Shown here: one piece after another, positions 52,031 to 60,529 of the stretch
Layout of the letters: each line of letters begins with the position of its first letter
Position numbering within the stretch: position 1 is the stretch's first letter
NCBI GenBank assembly: GCA_963700885.1
Contig: CAVOZJ010000014.1
Coordinates: forward strand, 1-64,000
Length of the DNA stretch: 64,000 bases
Origin: Anderseniella sp963700885
GTDB lineage: Bacteria; Pseudomonadota; Alphaproteobacteria; Rhizobiales; Aestuariivirgaceae
Direction of reading: 5' to 3'
Translations under genes and position numbers: made by a program
Notes under the pieces: generated by a model
What the model was told of the DNA's origin: nothing
Seen by the model: only the letters and a program-made list of their open reading frames with translations
Database searches by the model: none

Positions 52031-52132
52031 CATAATACCCGATCACGCTGATAGAGTCCTGAAGTTGTCATGGCTTTTCCCTCTCCATGTCTGCCCGGCA
52101 AAATTCAGCGTGCATGAATGAAAACCTGTAGG

Positions 52133-54022
52133 TCATTTTCGGGGCATGCCCTTGGGCCGCATCAGGCGTTTTTGAGCAGCAATCCGGAAAGGTGCATTGG
52201 CAGCACCGTAACCAGCATATCCATCGCGCCGTTCCAGAATTTCGAAGAACATGCCTCCGGCAAAGGGCCGCGAGTAGAGCTGGAAAAATTCACCTTCAGC
52301 GTCGCAGTCATAAAGGATGTTCAGGGATTGCAGACGTGCCAGCGTGTCGGGAGCCAGGTCAAACCGCGTGGCCAGATCCGCATAGTAGTTCTCCGACATC
52401 GGAAGCGGCGAGAACCCCAATGCCGCCAGACGTTCTGCCGTGGCAAATATGTCATCACTGGCCAGTGCAATATGCTGGACCGATGCGCCGAAGCTGTCGG
52501 CAAGAAAATTCCCGGCCATAGTGCGATGTGTCTCCGCGCCATTCAAGGTGATACGAAATGCGCCGTCGCCGGTCGCGATTGCCTGACTGCGGACAAGGCC
52601 GTCCGGGTCCACCACATCGACCATGGGCGATTTCCTCATGCGGAAAAGGGCCGTATAGAACAAGGACCAGCTGAGCATGCTGTCATAACTCATGGTCTGG
52701 GCAATGTGGTCGATCCGCCGCAAGCCTGCGTCCCGGGTCTGGTCTGTTCCGGTTCTTTCAAATTCGACGTTCCAGACATCGTCCAGACCGCTGGCATGGT
52801 CGATGAAATGCAGAACGCTGCCGCCAAGGCCGCGGATTGCGGGAATATCCAGCTCTCCGGGCCCAGTGGGCTGGCTGAACGTGTGACCCCCCAATTGCTG
52901 AGCACGTATCACCGTCCGGTGAGCGTTCTCCACAGAAAGGCCGATATCACAGACCGAGGTGCCGTGGGTGACATAGGCGCTGTGGGCGTAGCCGGTGGTT
53001 TCGGCGTTGAGAACGATGCGAATTTCACCCTGTTCCCACAGGGTCAGTTCCTTGCTGATATGACGGGCAGAGCGGACAAAACCCAGGGTAGCAAGGATGG
53101 CCTCGATTGCTGCCGCCTCACTGCCGCGGGTTGCGAATTCGACAAATGCAACGCCGTCTACCGGAACACGCGACGGGATCTCGGGCAGATCGATGCTGGC
53201 CTCCGGCTCGAGGTTACGCACGTCGTCCATCAGCGCGATCAGCGACCTATAGCCATCCTGCGCGATGGTGCGTGGACTGCCGCCGCGGAACTGGTCGTTG
53301 AAGATTTCCAGGCTGACTGGTCCGTCATATCCTGTGGCCATCACGGCACGCATGAAATCGGTCACCGGCAAGTCGCCTTCACCGGGCATGTTCCGGAAAT
53401 GACGTGACCAATACAGCAGGTCCATCTCTATCAGCGGGGCATCGGCCAACTGAACAAAGAACACCTTGTCACCTGGTATCCGGCGAATTGTATCCGGATC
53501 AATCTTGCGCGCCAGGGTGTGAAAACTGTCGAGGATCAAACCGATGTTCGGGTGGTCCGCCCGGCGCACAACTTCCCATGCGTCGCGGTGGTCATTGACG
53601 TGGGTACCCCAGGCCAGCGCCTCATAACCCACGCGCAAACCCCGCTTTGCAGCCCGCTCCCCCAGTTCGTGAAAATCACTTGCCGCACGATCGATGCCGC
53701 CCAATGCCTGTGGATGCAACGATGAACACACCAGCACGAGGTCTGTGCCAAGTTCCTGCATGAGATCGAACTTGCGTTCGGCACGGTCAAAAGCCTTGGC
53801 ACGAAGCGGATCGGGCAGGCCTTCAAAATCCCGGAACGGTTGAAACAACGTAATTTCCAGACCCATATTGCGGATCATGTTGCCGATGTCTTTCGGCGAC
53901 CCGTAATGTGCAATGAAGTCCTGCTCGAAAATTTCTATCCCGCTGAAACCTGCCCTGGAAATTGCCTCAAGTTTTTCCACCAGGTTGCCGGAGATCGAGA
54001 CAGTTGCGATGGAGGTTTTCAT
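52133..54022 (-). CDS. quiC: 3-dehydroshikimate dehydratase fused to an HPPD-like domain (QuiC type)
   Basis: 629 residues in two domains. The N-terminal TIM barrel (1-275) has the xylose-isomerase-like metal site of dehydroshikimate dehydratases: GYEALAWGTHVNDHRDAWEV (Glu), IGLILDSFHTLARKIDP (Asp/His), FFVQLADAPLIEMDLLYWSR (Gln) and GPVSLEIFNDQFRGG (Glu). The C-terminal part (290-629) is a vicinal-oxygen-chelate 4-hydroxyphenylpyruvate-dioxygenase-like domain (SVQHIALASDDIFATAERLA; FFEILERRDGYAGYGAANAP). Fusions of this kind are known in Pseudomonas QuiC1. It converts 3-dehydroshikimate to protocatechuate. Its start overlaps aroE by 4 bases. Confidence 0.9.
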   Translation of the reverse strand: MKTSIATVSISGNLVEKLEAISRAGFSGIEIFEQDFIAHYGSPKDIGNMIRNMGLEITLFQPFRDFEGLPDPLRAKAFDRAERKFDLMQELGTDLVLVCSSLHPQALGGIDRAASDFHELGERAAKRGLRVGYEALAWGTHVNDHRDAWEVVRRADHPNIGLILDSFHTLARKIDPDTIRRIPGDKVFFVQLADAPLIEMDLLYWSRHFRNMPGEGDLPVTDFMRAVMATGYDGPVSLEIFNDQFRGGSPRTIAQDGYRSLIALMDDVRNLEPEASIDLPEIPSRVPVDGVAFVEFATRGSEAAAIEAILATLGFVRSARHISKELTLWEQGEIRIVLNAETTGYAHSAYVTHGTSVCDIGLSVENAHRTVIRAQQLGGHTFSQPTGPGELDIPAIRGLGGSVLHFIDHASGLDDVWNVEFERTGTDQTRDAGLRRIDHIAQTMSYDSMLSWSLFYTALFRMRKSPMVDVVDPDGLVRSQAIATGDGAFRITLNGAETHRTMAGNFLADSFGASVQHIALASDDIFATAERLAALGFSPLPMSENYYADLATRFDLAPDTLARLQSLNILYDCDAEGEFFQLYSRPFAGGMFFEILERRDGYAGYGAANAPFRIAAQKRLMRPKGMPRK

Positions 54023-54870
54023 TCCGGATCTCCTGAAATCGCTATGCGAAGTTCGTCACGGTCAAGAGGCACTCCGGTAAATATGTGCCAGGCGTCCACA
54101 CCCTGCCCAATGAACAGTTCGTATCCTGATATGACAGTCAGGCCTGCGGATTCAGCATCCTTCAGAAATTGTGTCTCCACGGGTGTATAGATGGCATCAA
54201 ACGCCCAGCTGGCGCCGTTCATCGCGTCAGAAATCAGGGGTGTCCCCTCCAGGCCGGCCATGCCGACCGGCGTGCAGTTGACAAGGCCATTAGCATCATG
54301 CGCCGCAGCTACCGCATCTGTGAAAACCTCGACCTTGGTGTCACTGTCAAGTGAAACCAATGCATCAGCCAGCGCCTGCGCCTTCTGCAAGTCCAGATCG
54401 ACACAGCGAATGGCCTTCGCCTTCAGGTCCACGAGACCGAAGGCTACAGCCTTTCCGACACCGCCGGTGCCAATCAGACAGACGGTACCGGGTAGCGTGT
54501 CAGCCAGAACACGCCTGTAGGCCTGCACAAAGCCTGAATAGTCAGTGTTGTAACCGCGTGGTCCGTCGTGAGCGAACACCACGGTATTGACTGCTGCCAT
54601 GGTCCTGACATGCGGGTCGTCAATTGTGACCCTGGCTACAACCTGCTCCTTGTATGGATAGGTGATATTAATTCCCGTAAATCCCGAGCATTGCGCAAAC
54701 TCGAAAACTTCGTCGAAGGTTTTCCCGAGATTCCGTGGAACAAGCCTCTCATAAGTGACATCCAGGCCACTCAGTTTGCCAGCAGTCACGTGAAGGTGCG
54801 GTGCCCTGGAACTCGCAATGTTGTCGCCAATGAGACCCAGCTTTACGGTTCTTGATGGAGTTTCGGTCAT
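54019..54870 (-). CDS. aroE: Shikimate/quinate dehydrogenase
   Basis: 283 residues. The substrate domain has KLGLIGDNIASSRAPHLHVT (the S-x-x-P-x-x-H loop) and GFTGINITYPYKEQV with the catalytic Lys. The Rossmann domain has CLIGTGGVGKAVAFGLVDLK and IRCVDLDLQKAQAL, with an Asp at the end of the second strand, which favours NAD over NADP. SGYELFIGQGVDAWHIFTG closes the active site. The Asp plus the catabolic neighbours suggest an NAD-dependent, quinate- or shikimate-oxidising role, not the biosynthetic NADP enzyme. Confidence 0.88.
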   Translation of the reverse strand: MTETPSRTVKLGLIGDNIASSRAPHLHVTAGKLSGLDVTYERLVPRNLGKTFDEVFEFAQCSGFTGINITYPYKEQVVARVTIDDPHVRTMAAVNTVVFAHDGPRGYNTDYSGFVQAYRRVLADTLPGTVCLIGTGGVGKAVAFGLVDLKAKAIRCVDLDLQKAQALADALVSLDSDTKVEVFTDAVAAAHDANGLVNCTPVGMAGLEGTPLISDAMNGASWAFDAIYTPVETQFLKDAESAGLTVISGYELFIGQGVDAWHIFTGVPLDRDELRIAISGDPE

Positions 54871-54918
54871 GATACCGCCTTCTTGAAAATGATCCAGGGC
54901 CGTAATGCCAGGTGACGG

Positions 54919-55362
54919 TTAGGCCTGTCTGATATCGAGATGCCGCAACATTGCCGTCATGGCCACATGATATCCATCCGCTCCGAGACCGGCAATCACC
55001 GCGGTTGCAACCTTGGATACGAATGAAGCGTGATACATCGTCTCGCGACGATGTATGTTGCTGATATGCAACTCGAGAACAGGGCCCGGAAACATCTTCA
55101 ACGCGTCCATGATCGCCATCGAAGTAAAGCTGAAAGCCGCAGGATTGATGATTATGCCAGAACCCTGGTCTGTTGCCTCGTGGATTAGTTCTATAATTTC
55201 AGCTTCCGAATTGGATTGGCGAAAAACTACCGGAAACCCTGCAGCAGCGTCGTTGCACATGGTCTCGATTTCGGCGAGGGTTGTTCGGCCATATATCTCA
55301 GGCTCTCGTTTGCCCAGCCTGTTCAGATTCGGTCCATTCAATACATATATCGGTCCCGGCAT
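54919..55362 (-). CDS. quiB: 3-dehydroquinate dehydratase, type II (second, catabolic copy)
   Basis: 147 residues. VLNGPNLNRLGKREPEIYGR (catalytic loop), FRQSNSEAEIIELIHEA, IIINPAAFSFTSMAIMDALK and LHISNIHRRETMYHAS are the complete type II signature. It sits between aroE and the TRAP permease genes in one run of minus-strand genes, so it should dehydrate dehydroquinate formed from imported quinate. It differs from the copy at 50358 at many surface positions (N-R-L-G versus N-L-L-G), so the pair is not a recent duplication. Confidence 0.9.
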   Translation of the reverse strand: MPGPIYVLNGPNLNRLGKREPEIYGRTTLAEIETMCNDAAAGFPVVFRQSNSEAEIIELIHEATDQGSGIIINPAAFSFTSMAIMDALKMFPGPVLELHISNIHRRETMYHASFVSKVATAVIAGLGADGYHVAMTAMLRHLDIRQA

Positions 55363-55389
55363 ATCAGTTCCCCGTTGATCGTGTTGATC

Positions 55390-56691
55390 TCATCCTTCAT
55401 ACCCAAACAGCCGCGGCAGCCACAGAACCACATCCGGTACAAGCGTGATCACAAGCAATGCGCCGATCATGACTACAAGAAATGGCAGCACTTCGCGCAC
55501 CAGTGCGCGCAACGGAACTCCCGCAATGTTCGTCATGATGAACAGTAGCAGCCCGTAGGGAGGTGTGATCAGCCCGATCATTATGTTGACGACAGCGACA
55601 ATACCAAAATGAACCAGGTCGATGCCGAGGGCCTGAGCGGTCGGTAACAGGACGGGCACTACGATGAGCAGGATGGTCGTACCTTCCAGGAAACAGCCGA
55701 GCATCAGCAGAAGCACATTCACCATCAGCAGGAAGCCGATGGGCGACAGGCTGAAACCATCGAGAAGTGCCCGCATCGTGTTCGGGATATTTTCCACGGT
55801 AACGACATAGTTGAAGGCCAACGCACCGGCGATCAGCATGCCGATCGAGGCAGTTGTGCGCGCACTCGAGAGAAGCGACACATACAAACTGGCAGCACTG
55901 ATACTGCGATACAGCAGTGCTGAAATGAGGAGCGCGTAAAATGCCGCAACCGCTGCTGCCTCGGTGGGTGTAGTAGCTCCCCCGTATATGCCGCCAAGCA
56001 GGACGACCGGCATCATCAAGGCCGGAAAAGCCTGCAGTGTGATGCCGGGCAGCTTGCGCAGTGCTACCGGTTCTTCAACGGGGAAGCCGCGCCGCCGCGC
56101 CGTGCCAACGATCAACGCCATCTGGGCCAGACCCATGAGGAGCCCCGGAACGACACCGGCAAGAAACAGATAACCAATAGAGGCATCGGACACGAGCGCG
56201 TAGATGACCACGGGAATTGAAGGCGGGATTATCGGACCAATCACGGCAGATGATGCTGTCAGCGCGGCCGCGAAGGACGGCGGGTACCTTCCACCCGCCG
56301 TCATCATCCGCTGCATCAGCTTGCCGGTCCCGGCAGCGTCCGCAATAGCCGAACCGGACATGCCGGAAAAGATAATGCTCTGAACGACATTAACCAGTGC
56401 CAGTCCACCGCGAAACCGGCCGACGAGCGCATTGCAAAAAGCAAGCAGGCGCAAGGTCATGTTGCCGGAATTCATGAGTTCGGCAGCAAGAATGAAAAGA
56501 GGAACAGCAATCAGAATGTAGCTTGTATAAAGGCCGTTGAGGAGCTGTTCCGCCGCCGTACTCATGTCCAGTCCGGCGCTGAGCAGATAGAGGATCGAAG
56601 CGGCAATCATTGCATGGCCGATGGGCAACCCCAGCATACCGAGTACAACAATGCAAAGGATGGACAGGGTAAACGGATCGGCCAGATTCAC
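55390..56691 (-). CDS. dctM: TRAP transporter large permease subunit (DctM family), quinate/shikimate cluster
   Basis: 433 residues from a GTG at 56691 that overlaps the dctQ stop by 4 bases; a longer upstream frame is just dctQ read out of frame. Family motifs are LIAVPLFILAAELMNSGNMT, IIFSGMSGSAIADAAGTGKL, GPIIPPSIPVVIYALVSDAS, GGATTPTEAAAVAAFYALLI and IGLITPPYGLLLFI. It forms the ion-coupled channel with the DctQ subunit and probably takes up quinate, shikimate or a related hydroxyaromatic precursor. Confidence 0.9.
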   Translation of the reverse strand: MNLADPFTLSILCIVVLGMLGLPIGHAMIAASILYLLSAGLDMSTAAEQLLNGLYTSYILIAVPLFILAAELMNSGNMTLRLLAFCNALVGRFRGGLALVNVVQSIIFSGMSGSAIADAAGTGKLMQRMMTAGGRYPPSFAAALTASSAVIGPIIPPSIPVVIYALVSDASIGYLFLAGVVPGLLMGLAQMALIVGTARRRGFPVEEPVALRKLPGITLQAFPALMMPVVLLGGIYGGATTPTEAAAVAAFYALLISALLYRSISAASLYVSLLSSARTTASIGMLIAGALAFNYVVTVENIPNTMRALLDGFSLSPIGFLLMVNVLLLMLGCFLEGTTILLIVVPVLLPTAQALGIDLVHFGIVAVVNIMIGLITPPYGLLLFIMTNIAGVPLRALVREVLPFLVVMIGALLVITLVPDVVLWLPRLFGYEG

Positions 56692-57230
56692 GGCGTTTCC
56701 TCTTCCATCATGGGGTCCGGACCTGCGTCGCCACCGCGCAAAGAAGTCCATAGAATCCAGACGTATCGAACCAGCACGGCCAGCACAAAAACAATATAGA
56801 TAGAATAAAGATAATCGTATCGAATGCCCAGGTACGCGGTTTTTTGCACCTTCATGAACGTGACATAGTCCCATACCGCCGGAAACGACCAGCCATAGAT
56901 GGCAATTATCGCAAATGCCGTGAAAACTGCCATTATCCGGCGAGCGGGCGCTCCGGCCGAACCATAGACAACATCAAAACGGATTTCGTCGGGCTCGCGG
57001 ACAACGAAGGCGGCGCCCCATAAGACCAGCCAGAGCCAGGTTACCACGATCACTTCCGACAACCAGCCAATCGGGAGATTGAGGAGATATCGAAACAGGA
57101 TCTGCACAATGAATGCGAGGAACATGATCGCCAGCAGAATCACCGACACTTTCTCGGCAATCCATGTCAGCACAAGCCCTGCCCGGGCGAACCGGCGGGT
57201 TGCGCTTGCTGCTGGTTTATTGTCACTCAT
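56688..57230 (-). CDS. dctQ: TRAP transporter small permease subunit (DctQ family)
   Basis: 180 residues, four hydrophobic helices. The core reads FIVQILFRYLLNLPIGWLSE then VIVVTWLWLVLWGAAFVVRE, followed by EIRFDVVYG (the D-E-I-R-F-D motif typical of this subunit). It partners the coupled DctM protein. The C-terminus is acidic (MMEEETP). Confidence 0.88.
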   Translation of the reverse strand: MSDNKPAASATRRFARAGLVLTWIAEKVSVILLAIMFLAFIVQILFRYLLNLPIGWLSEVIVVTWLWLVLWGAAFVVREPDEIRFDVVYGSAGAPARRIMAVFTAFAIIAIYGWSFPAVWDYVTFMKVQKTAYLGIRYDYLYSIYIVFVLAVLVRYVWILWTSLRGGDAGPDPMMEEETP

Positions 57231-57250
57231 GACCTGCCTCAGGTGCCGGA

Positions 57251-57275
57251 GCCCCGCCAGCGCCGCTGGCGGGGC
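57251..57275. promoter_or_regulatory. Intercistronic hairpin after the second TRAP binding-protein gene
   Basis: GCCCCGCCAG and CTGGCGGGGC form a perfect 10-bp GC-rich stem with a 5-base loop, between dctP (ends 57285) and dctQ (starts 57230). There is no T run. It parallels the hairpins of the other two transporter operons and probably keeps the binding protein in excess. Confidence 0.5.
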
Positions 57276-57284
57276 GAAGCAAGA

Positions 57285-58271
57285 TCAGAGCGCATTGATG
57301 CGGTCTATCATGCCTTCAGGCCAGTCCTTCGCCAGATCCGATTCAAGATATGCCTTCTGCGCATAGGCACGGAAAGCATCCGTATCGGGCGTGTAAATCT
57401 CCAGGCCCTTTTCCTTGAAAAAGGCCTTAAGGTCTTCTTCCTTCTTGAGATGCTCGGCTGTACTCCAGTCCATTGCTTCGTCTGCCGCAGCCTGGAATGC
57501 TGCCTGCTGCTCAGGAGACATCGCGTCCCACACCTTGGCAGAGACCGTAAGCAGATCATAACCGACAAGATGGGAAGTCAGTGCGATCTGCGACATGACC
57601 TCGTAGAACTTCATGTTCTGCACGTTTGGAAGCGGGTTGTCCTGTCCGTCGATCGCGCCAGTCTGCAAGCCTGTGTAAACTTCCGCATATGCCATGGGTG
57701 TCGGGTTGGCGCCCAGTGCCTTGCCGAGAAACTGCCAGGCTTCGCCACCGGGCATCCGCAGCTTGATGCCTGCCATATCGGCAGGCGTGTTGATCTTGGT
57801 TGCCGGCTTCAATCCGACTTGCCTGGTGCCGAAATAGGTGGGTCCAAGAATGTGGATTCCCAGTTGCTTTTCGGCAAGGGCCTTCATCTCTGCTCCAGGT
57901 TCGCTGGCGAAGAATGTTTTCAGATGCTCCGCATCGCGAAACAGGTAAGCCGATGTCAGCAGCGACCACGCGGGAACCTGACTGGCAATGTCCTGGGGCG
58001 CAATATTGCCCATCTCCAGGTTGCCGCGCTGCAGGGCCACCAGTTCGGTGCCCTGTTTGAACAGCGTACCGCCAAAAAACGGCTTAAGCGTATGCGTGCC
58101 GGCAACGGATTCGCCAAACTTTTGCATCATCTGGGCGCGAATGTCCTGGTCAGAAAACACGGCCGAGAAACGCAGTTCGGCCTTGTCCTGGGCAAGGACC
58201 GGCAGAGTGGCGGACATCGCCAGCGTGGCAGCAGCGGCCAGAACGAAACGTCGGTTGAACAGTCTGTGCAT
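57285..58271 (-). CDS. dctP: TRAP transporter substrate-binding protein (DctP family)
   Basis: 328 residues from ATG 58271. The signal peptide is RRFVLAAAATLAMSATLPVL with cleavage after AQ. The mature protein shows GTLFKQGTELVALQRGNLEM, IHILGPTYFGTRQVGLKPAT, DMAGIKLRMPGGEAWQF (the conserved Arg for the carboxylate) and GANPTPMAYAEVYTGLQTGA followed by IDGQDNP. The E-V-Y-x-x-L-Q-x-G-x-I-D-G-Q-x-N motif is the strong DctP hallmark. It is the first gene of the transporter run and likely binds quinate or shikimate. The divergent GntR regulator faces it. Confidence 0.9.
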   Translation of the reverse strand: MHRLFNRRFVLAAAATLAMSATLPVLAQDKAELRFSAVFSDQDIRAQMMQKFGESVAGTHTLKPFFGGTLFKQGTELVALQRGNLEMGNIAPQDIASQVPAWSLLTSAYLFRDAEHLKTFFASEPGAEMKALAEKQLGIHILGPTYFGTRQVGLKPATKINTPADMAGIKLRMPGGEAWQFLGKALGANPTPMAYAEVYTGLQTGAIDGQDNPLPNVQNMKFYEVMSQIALTSHLVGYDLLTVSAKVWDAMSPEQQAAFQAAADEAMDWSTAEHLKKEEDLKAFFKEKGLEIYTPDTDAFRAYAQKAYLESDLAKDWPEGMIDRINAL

Positions 58272-58360
58272 AAACAATCCTCCTTGGGCAATTAATTGCG
58301 GGTCTTCGCCCACACACCAATTCTGTTACATAGGAGATCAACATATTCAAGCGATGATTT

Positions 58361-58391
58361 ATGTATTATCAGATATAATGTATTTTATCAG
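58361..58391. promoter_or_regulatory. Candidate GntR operator between dctP and gntR
   Basis: In the 213-base gap between the divergent genes, ATGTATTATCAG (58361-58372) and ATGTATTTTATCAG (58378-58391) form a direct repeat. The inverted pair ATTAT (58365-58369) / ATAAT (58375-58379) forms a palindrome around CAGAT. FadR/GntR-type regulators bind short palindromes in such AT-rich promoter areas. Confidence 0.4.
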
Positions 58392-58484
58392 CTAAACTGG
58401 CTGCGAGCGCCCAGCCGCTTGATAATTGATGACCGATTGTGCAAAAGCAGGGGATCAACGAGGTTTCATTGACAAGGTTGAGAT

Positions 58485-59157
58485 ATGCAGAAAGCTGAAA
58501 TCATTCCGCTGACAGTGGGCGAAAATGCGTATCAGCAAATTCGTTCCGACATCATCTTCGGCCGTATTGCGCCAGGCCAGAAGCTGCGCCTCGACCACAT
58601 GAAATCGGAATATGGCGTAGGCATCAGCACGCTGCGCGAGTTGCTCAGCCGGCTTGCAGCGGAGGGCCTGGTGCTGGCCGAGGGTCAACGGGGTTTTGAA
58701 GTGCCGCCCGTCACGCCACAGGATCTGGGCGAACTGGCGGAACTGCGCCTGGTGCTCGAAAGCCACGCCATCATCAGTTCGTTCGTGGCAGGCGATATGG
58801 AATGGGAGGGCCGGGTAGTCTCCGCCGGTCACAAGCTCAGTGTGATGGAACAGCGCATTCTGGCCGGCGAGAGTACCGACTCGCGGGTGTGGAAACGCTA
58901 TGATCTGGAATTCCATCAGGCATTGATTTCGGCTTGCGGTTCGCGGCAACTGATTGCAGCTCACGCAACAGCCTTCGACAAATATGTTCGCTACCAGATG
59001 GTCGCGTTCAGCTTTCGAGGCGAGATGGCCGCCAGCGAGCACAGAAAGTTGCGCGATCATGCGATCGCCCGCGATTTCACATGCAGCGATTGCCATCTTG
59101 AGTGATCATATCAATGGATGTGTCGAGTTCACACTGGCAACAGGAGCGATCAGGTAA
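58485..59157 (+). pseudogene. GntR/FCD family regulator with a frameshift at its C-terminus
   Basis: The winged helix is intact: ENAYQQIRSDIIFGRIAPGQ, RLDHMKSEYGVGISTLRELL and SRLAAEGLVLAEGQRGFEV. The FCD effector domain has DLGELAELRLVLESHAI, WKRYDLEFHQALISACGS (metal His) and AASEHRKLRDHAIAR (second His). The frame then ends early at 59105 (CSDCHLE). One base less near 59075 restores AAIAILSDHINGCVEFTLAT with the third metal His (D-H-I) and a stop at 59155-59157, total 224 codons, the family length. As written, the truncated protein lacks a metal ligand. It should control the divergent quinate/shikimate TRAP operon. Confidence 0.82.
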
Positions 59158-59256
59158 GCTCAGGGACAGGATGGGACTGTTTTCTGCCCGACATCAGCGC
59201 CTAACTTACCAGCATCCGTAACCCGGGCAAGGCGGGTAAGCCTGTATTGAAATCTA

Positions 59257-59565
59257 TCAGTTGCCGGTATCGCGCAACTGCATGACCACGTTGAATAGTT
59301 CTATACGCGGTTCACCTGTCGTCTGGTAGGCCTTGGCAATACTGGCCCGCAGTTCAGATTCCCGGTATTCAGCCAGGGCCCCGGGCGTTTCCCAAATGTA
59401 CAGGCCGCACACTTCTCCTGTGGCGGCATCGTGCAGATAATATTTCTGCTTCAGGCCTGACAATGCCCGGAACTCATCGGCCCGGCTTTCTGCAATCTCC
59501 ACAATCTCGCCGAGCGGCAGGGCTGACCTGAACTTGACCAGCAGAACCATTTCTGTATCGCTCAT
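59257..59565 (-). CDS. Small dimeric alpha/beta-barrel protein (monooxygenase/YdhR-like)
   Basis: 102 residues from ATG 59565, which has a GGGAGA site. The pattern VLLVKFRSALPLGEIVEIAE, then RALSGLKQKYYLHDAATGEV and CGLYIWETPGALAEYRESEL followed by RIELFNVVM is a ferredoxin-like ABM/YdhR fold: strand, helix, Y-x-x-D turn, W/F-E-S-x-x-A-x-x-Y helix. These are small monooxygenase-like or stress-related proteins with no assigned substrate. A longer upstream frame exists but has no protein character. Confidence 0.65.
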   Translation of the reverse strand: MSDTEMVLLVKFRSALPLGEIVEIAESRADEFRALSGLKQKYYLHDAATGEVCGLYIWETPGALAEYRESELRASIAKAYQTTGEPRIELFNVVMQLRDTGN

Positions 59566-59730
59566 AGCTTCATTCTCCCTTGTCAACGGTATCCAGCCCG
59601 TGGCCGCAACAGGACAATTGCGAAACAGAACAGTCTCCTTCAATGCCGGATTGTTATCTGGCAGGGTGACACCCGCACCACACCGCTTTGGCTTCTGTTC
59701 TGGCGCGCTACTTGATCCGGGAACCGTCAC

Positions 59731-59751
59731 GCTTTTCGGAAAGCGCTTTAG
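59731..59751 (-). repeat. Partial inverted copy of the 49304 repeat
   Basis: GCTTTTCGGAAAGCGCTTTA is the reverse complement of CTAAAGCGCTTTCCGAAAAG, almost identical to the start of the element at 49304 (CTAGAGCGCTTTCCGAAAAG). It begins right at the stop codon of the 3-hydroxybutyrate dehydrogenase gene, so the element probably inserted or recombined at the end of that gene and may serve as its terminator. Confidence 0.5.
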
Positions 59752-60529
59752 TTCATATACCAGCCGTGGCTTACCACCATCGACTGACCCGTCAGCGCAT
59801 TCGACGGGAAGGCCGCAAACACGTGGGCAATTTCGGCAACATCCTCGACTGTCGTGAACTCCTTGTCCACGGTTTCGCCGAGCATGATTTTTTCAATGAC
59901 TTCCTTTTCCGATATGCCCAGGTCCCTGGCCTGTTCGGAATCTGCTTTTCGACCAGCGGGGTCTTCACGAAACCGGGACATATGACATTGGAGCGCACAC
60001 CGTGGGCAGCGCCCTCCTTTGCGATCACCCGCGACAGGCCAAGCAGGCCATGCTTTGCGGTCACATAAGCCGACTTGAGCGGTGATGCCTCCTTCGAGTG
60101 AACCGATCCCATGAAGATGATCGACCCGCTGCCGTTCCTGTACATGTGGGGCAGGCAGGCCCTGGAGGTCAGAAACGCGCCGTCAAGATGAATTGCCAGC
60201 AGTTTCTTCCAGTCCTCAAACGGGAAATCCTCAAGCTTGTGAACGATCTGAATGCCCGCATTGGAGATCAGCACATCAACGCCACCCCACTGCCTGACCA
60301 CTTCGGCAACGCCATCATTGACCTGTTTTTCATCGGTAACGTTCATTGCAACACCGATGGCTTTTCCCGGTCCTGTCTTCGTCAAGTTGTCCGCAGTTTC
60401 CTGTGCCGCATCGAGGCGAAGGTCAGCTATGGCCACCCTTGCGCCATCGGCAACAAATCTTTCGGCAATGGCCAGACCAATTCCACTTGCTGCACCTGTG
60501 ATAATGCAGACCTTACCGTTCAGATTCAT
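59748..60529 (-). pseudogene. bdhA: 3-hydroxybutyrate dehydrogenase (SDR family), one frameshift
   Basis: The N-terminal part shows the SDR cofactor motif VCIITGAASGIGLAIAERFV, VAIADLR (Asp for NAD), VDVLISNAGIQIVH, the catalytic Ser in IIFMGSVHSKEASPLK and Y-x-x-x-K in KSAYVTAKHGLLGLSR. VRSNVICPGFVKTPLVEKQI is the hydroxybutyrate-dehydrogenase C-terminal signature. Just after it the frame breaks (near 59945). In the next frame EQARDLGISEKEVIEKIML and FPSNALTGQSMVVSHGWYM complete the enzyme. Restoring one missing base gives exactly 260 residues, the usual length. It oxidises 3-hydroxybutyrate to acetoacetate and overlaps the decarboxylase gene by 4 bases. Confidence 0.88.

Noticed and set aside
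52118..53407. 429-codon open frame on the plus strand
   Set aside because: Entirely antisense to quiC, whose domains and catalytic residues are clear; the antisense translation has no family features and is Cys/Arg-rich.
57243..58295. 350-codon open frame on the plus strand
   Set aside because: Antisense to the second dctP gene, which has a signal peptide and all TRAP motifs.
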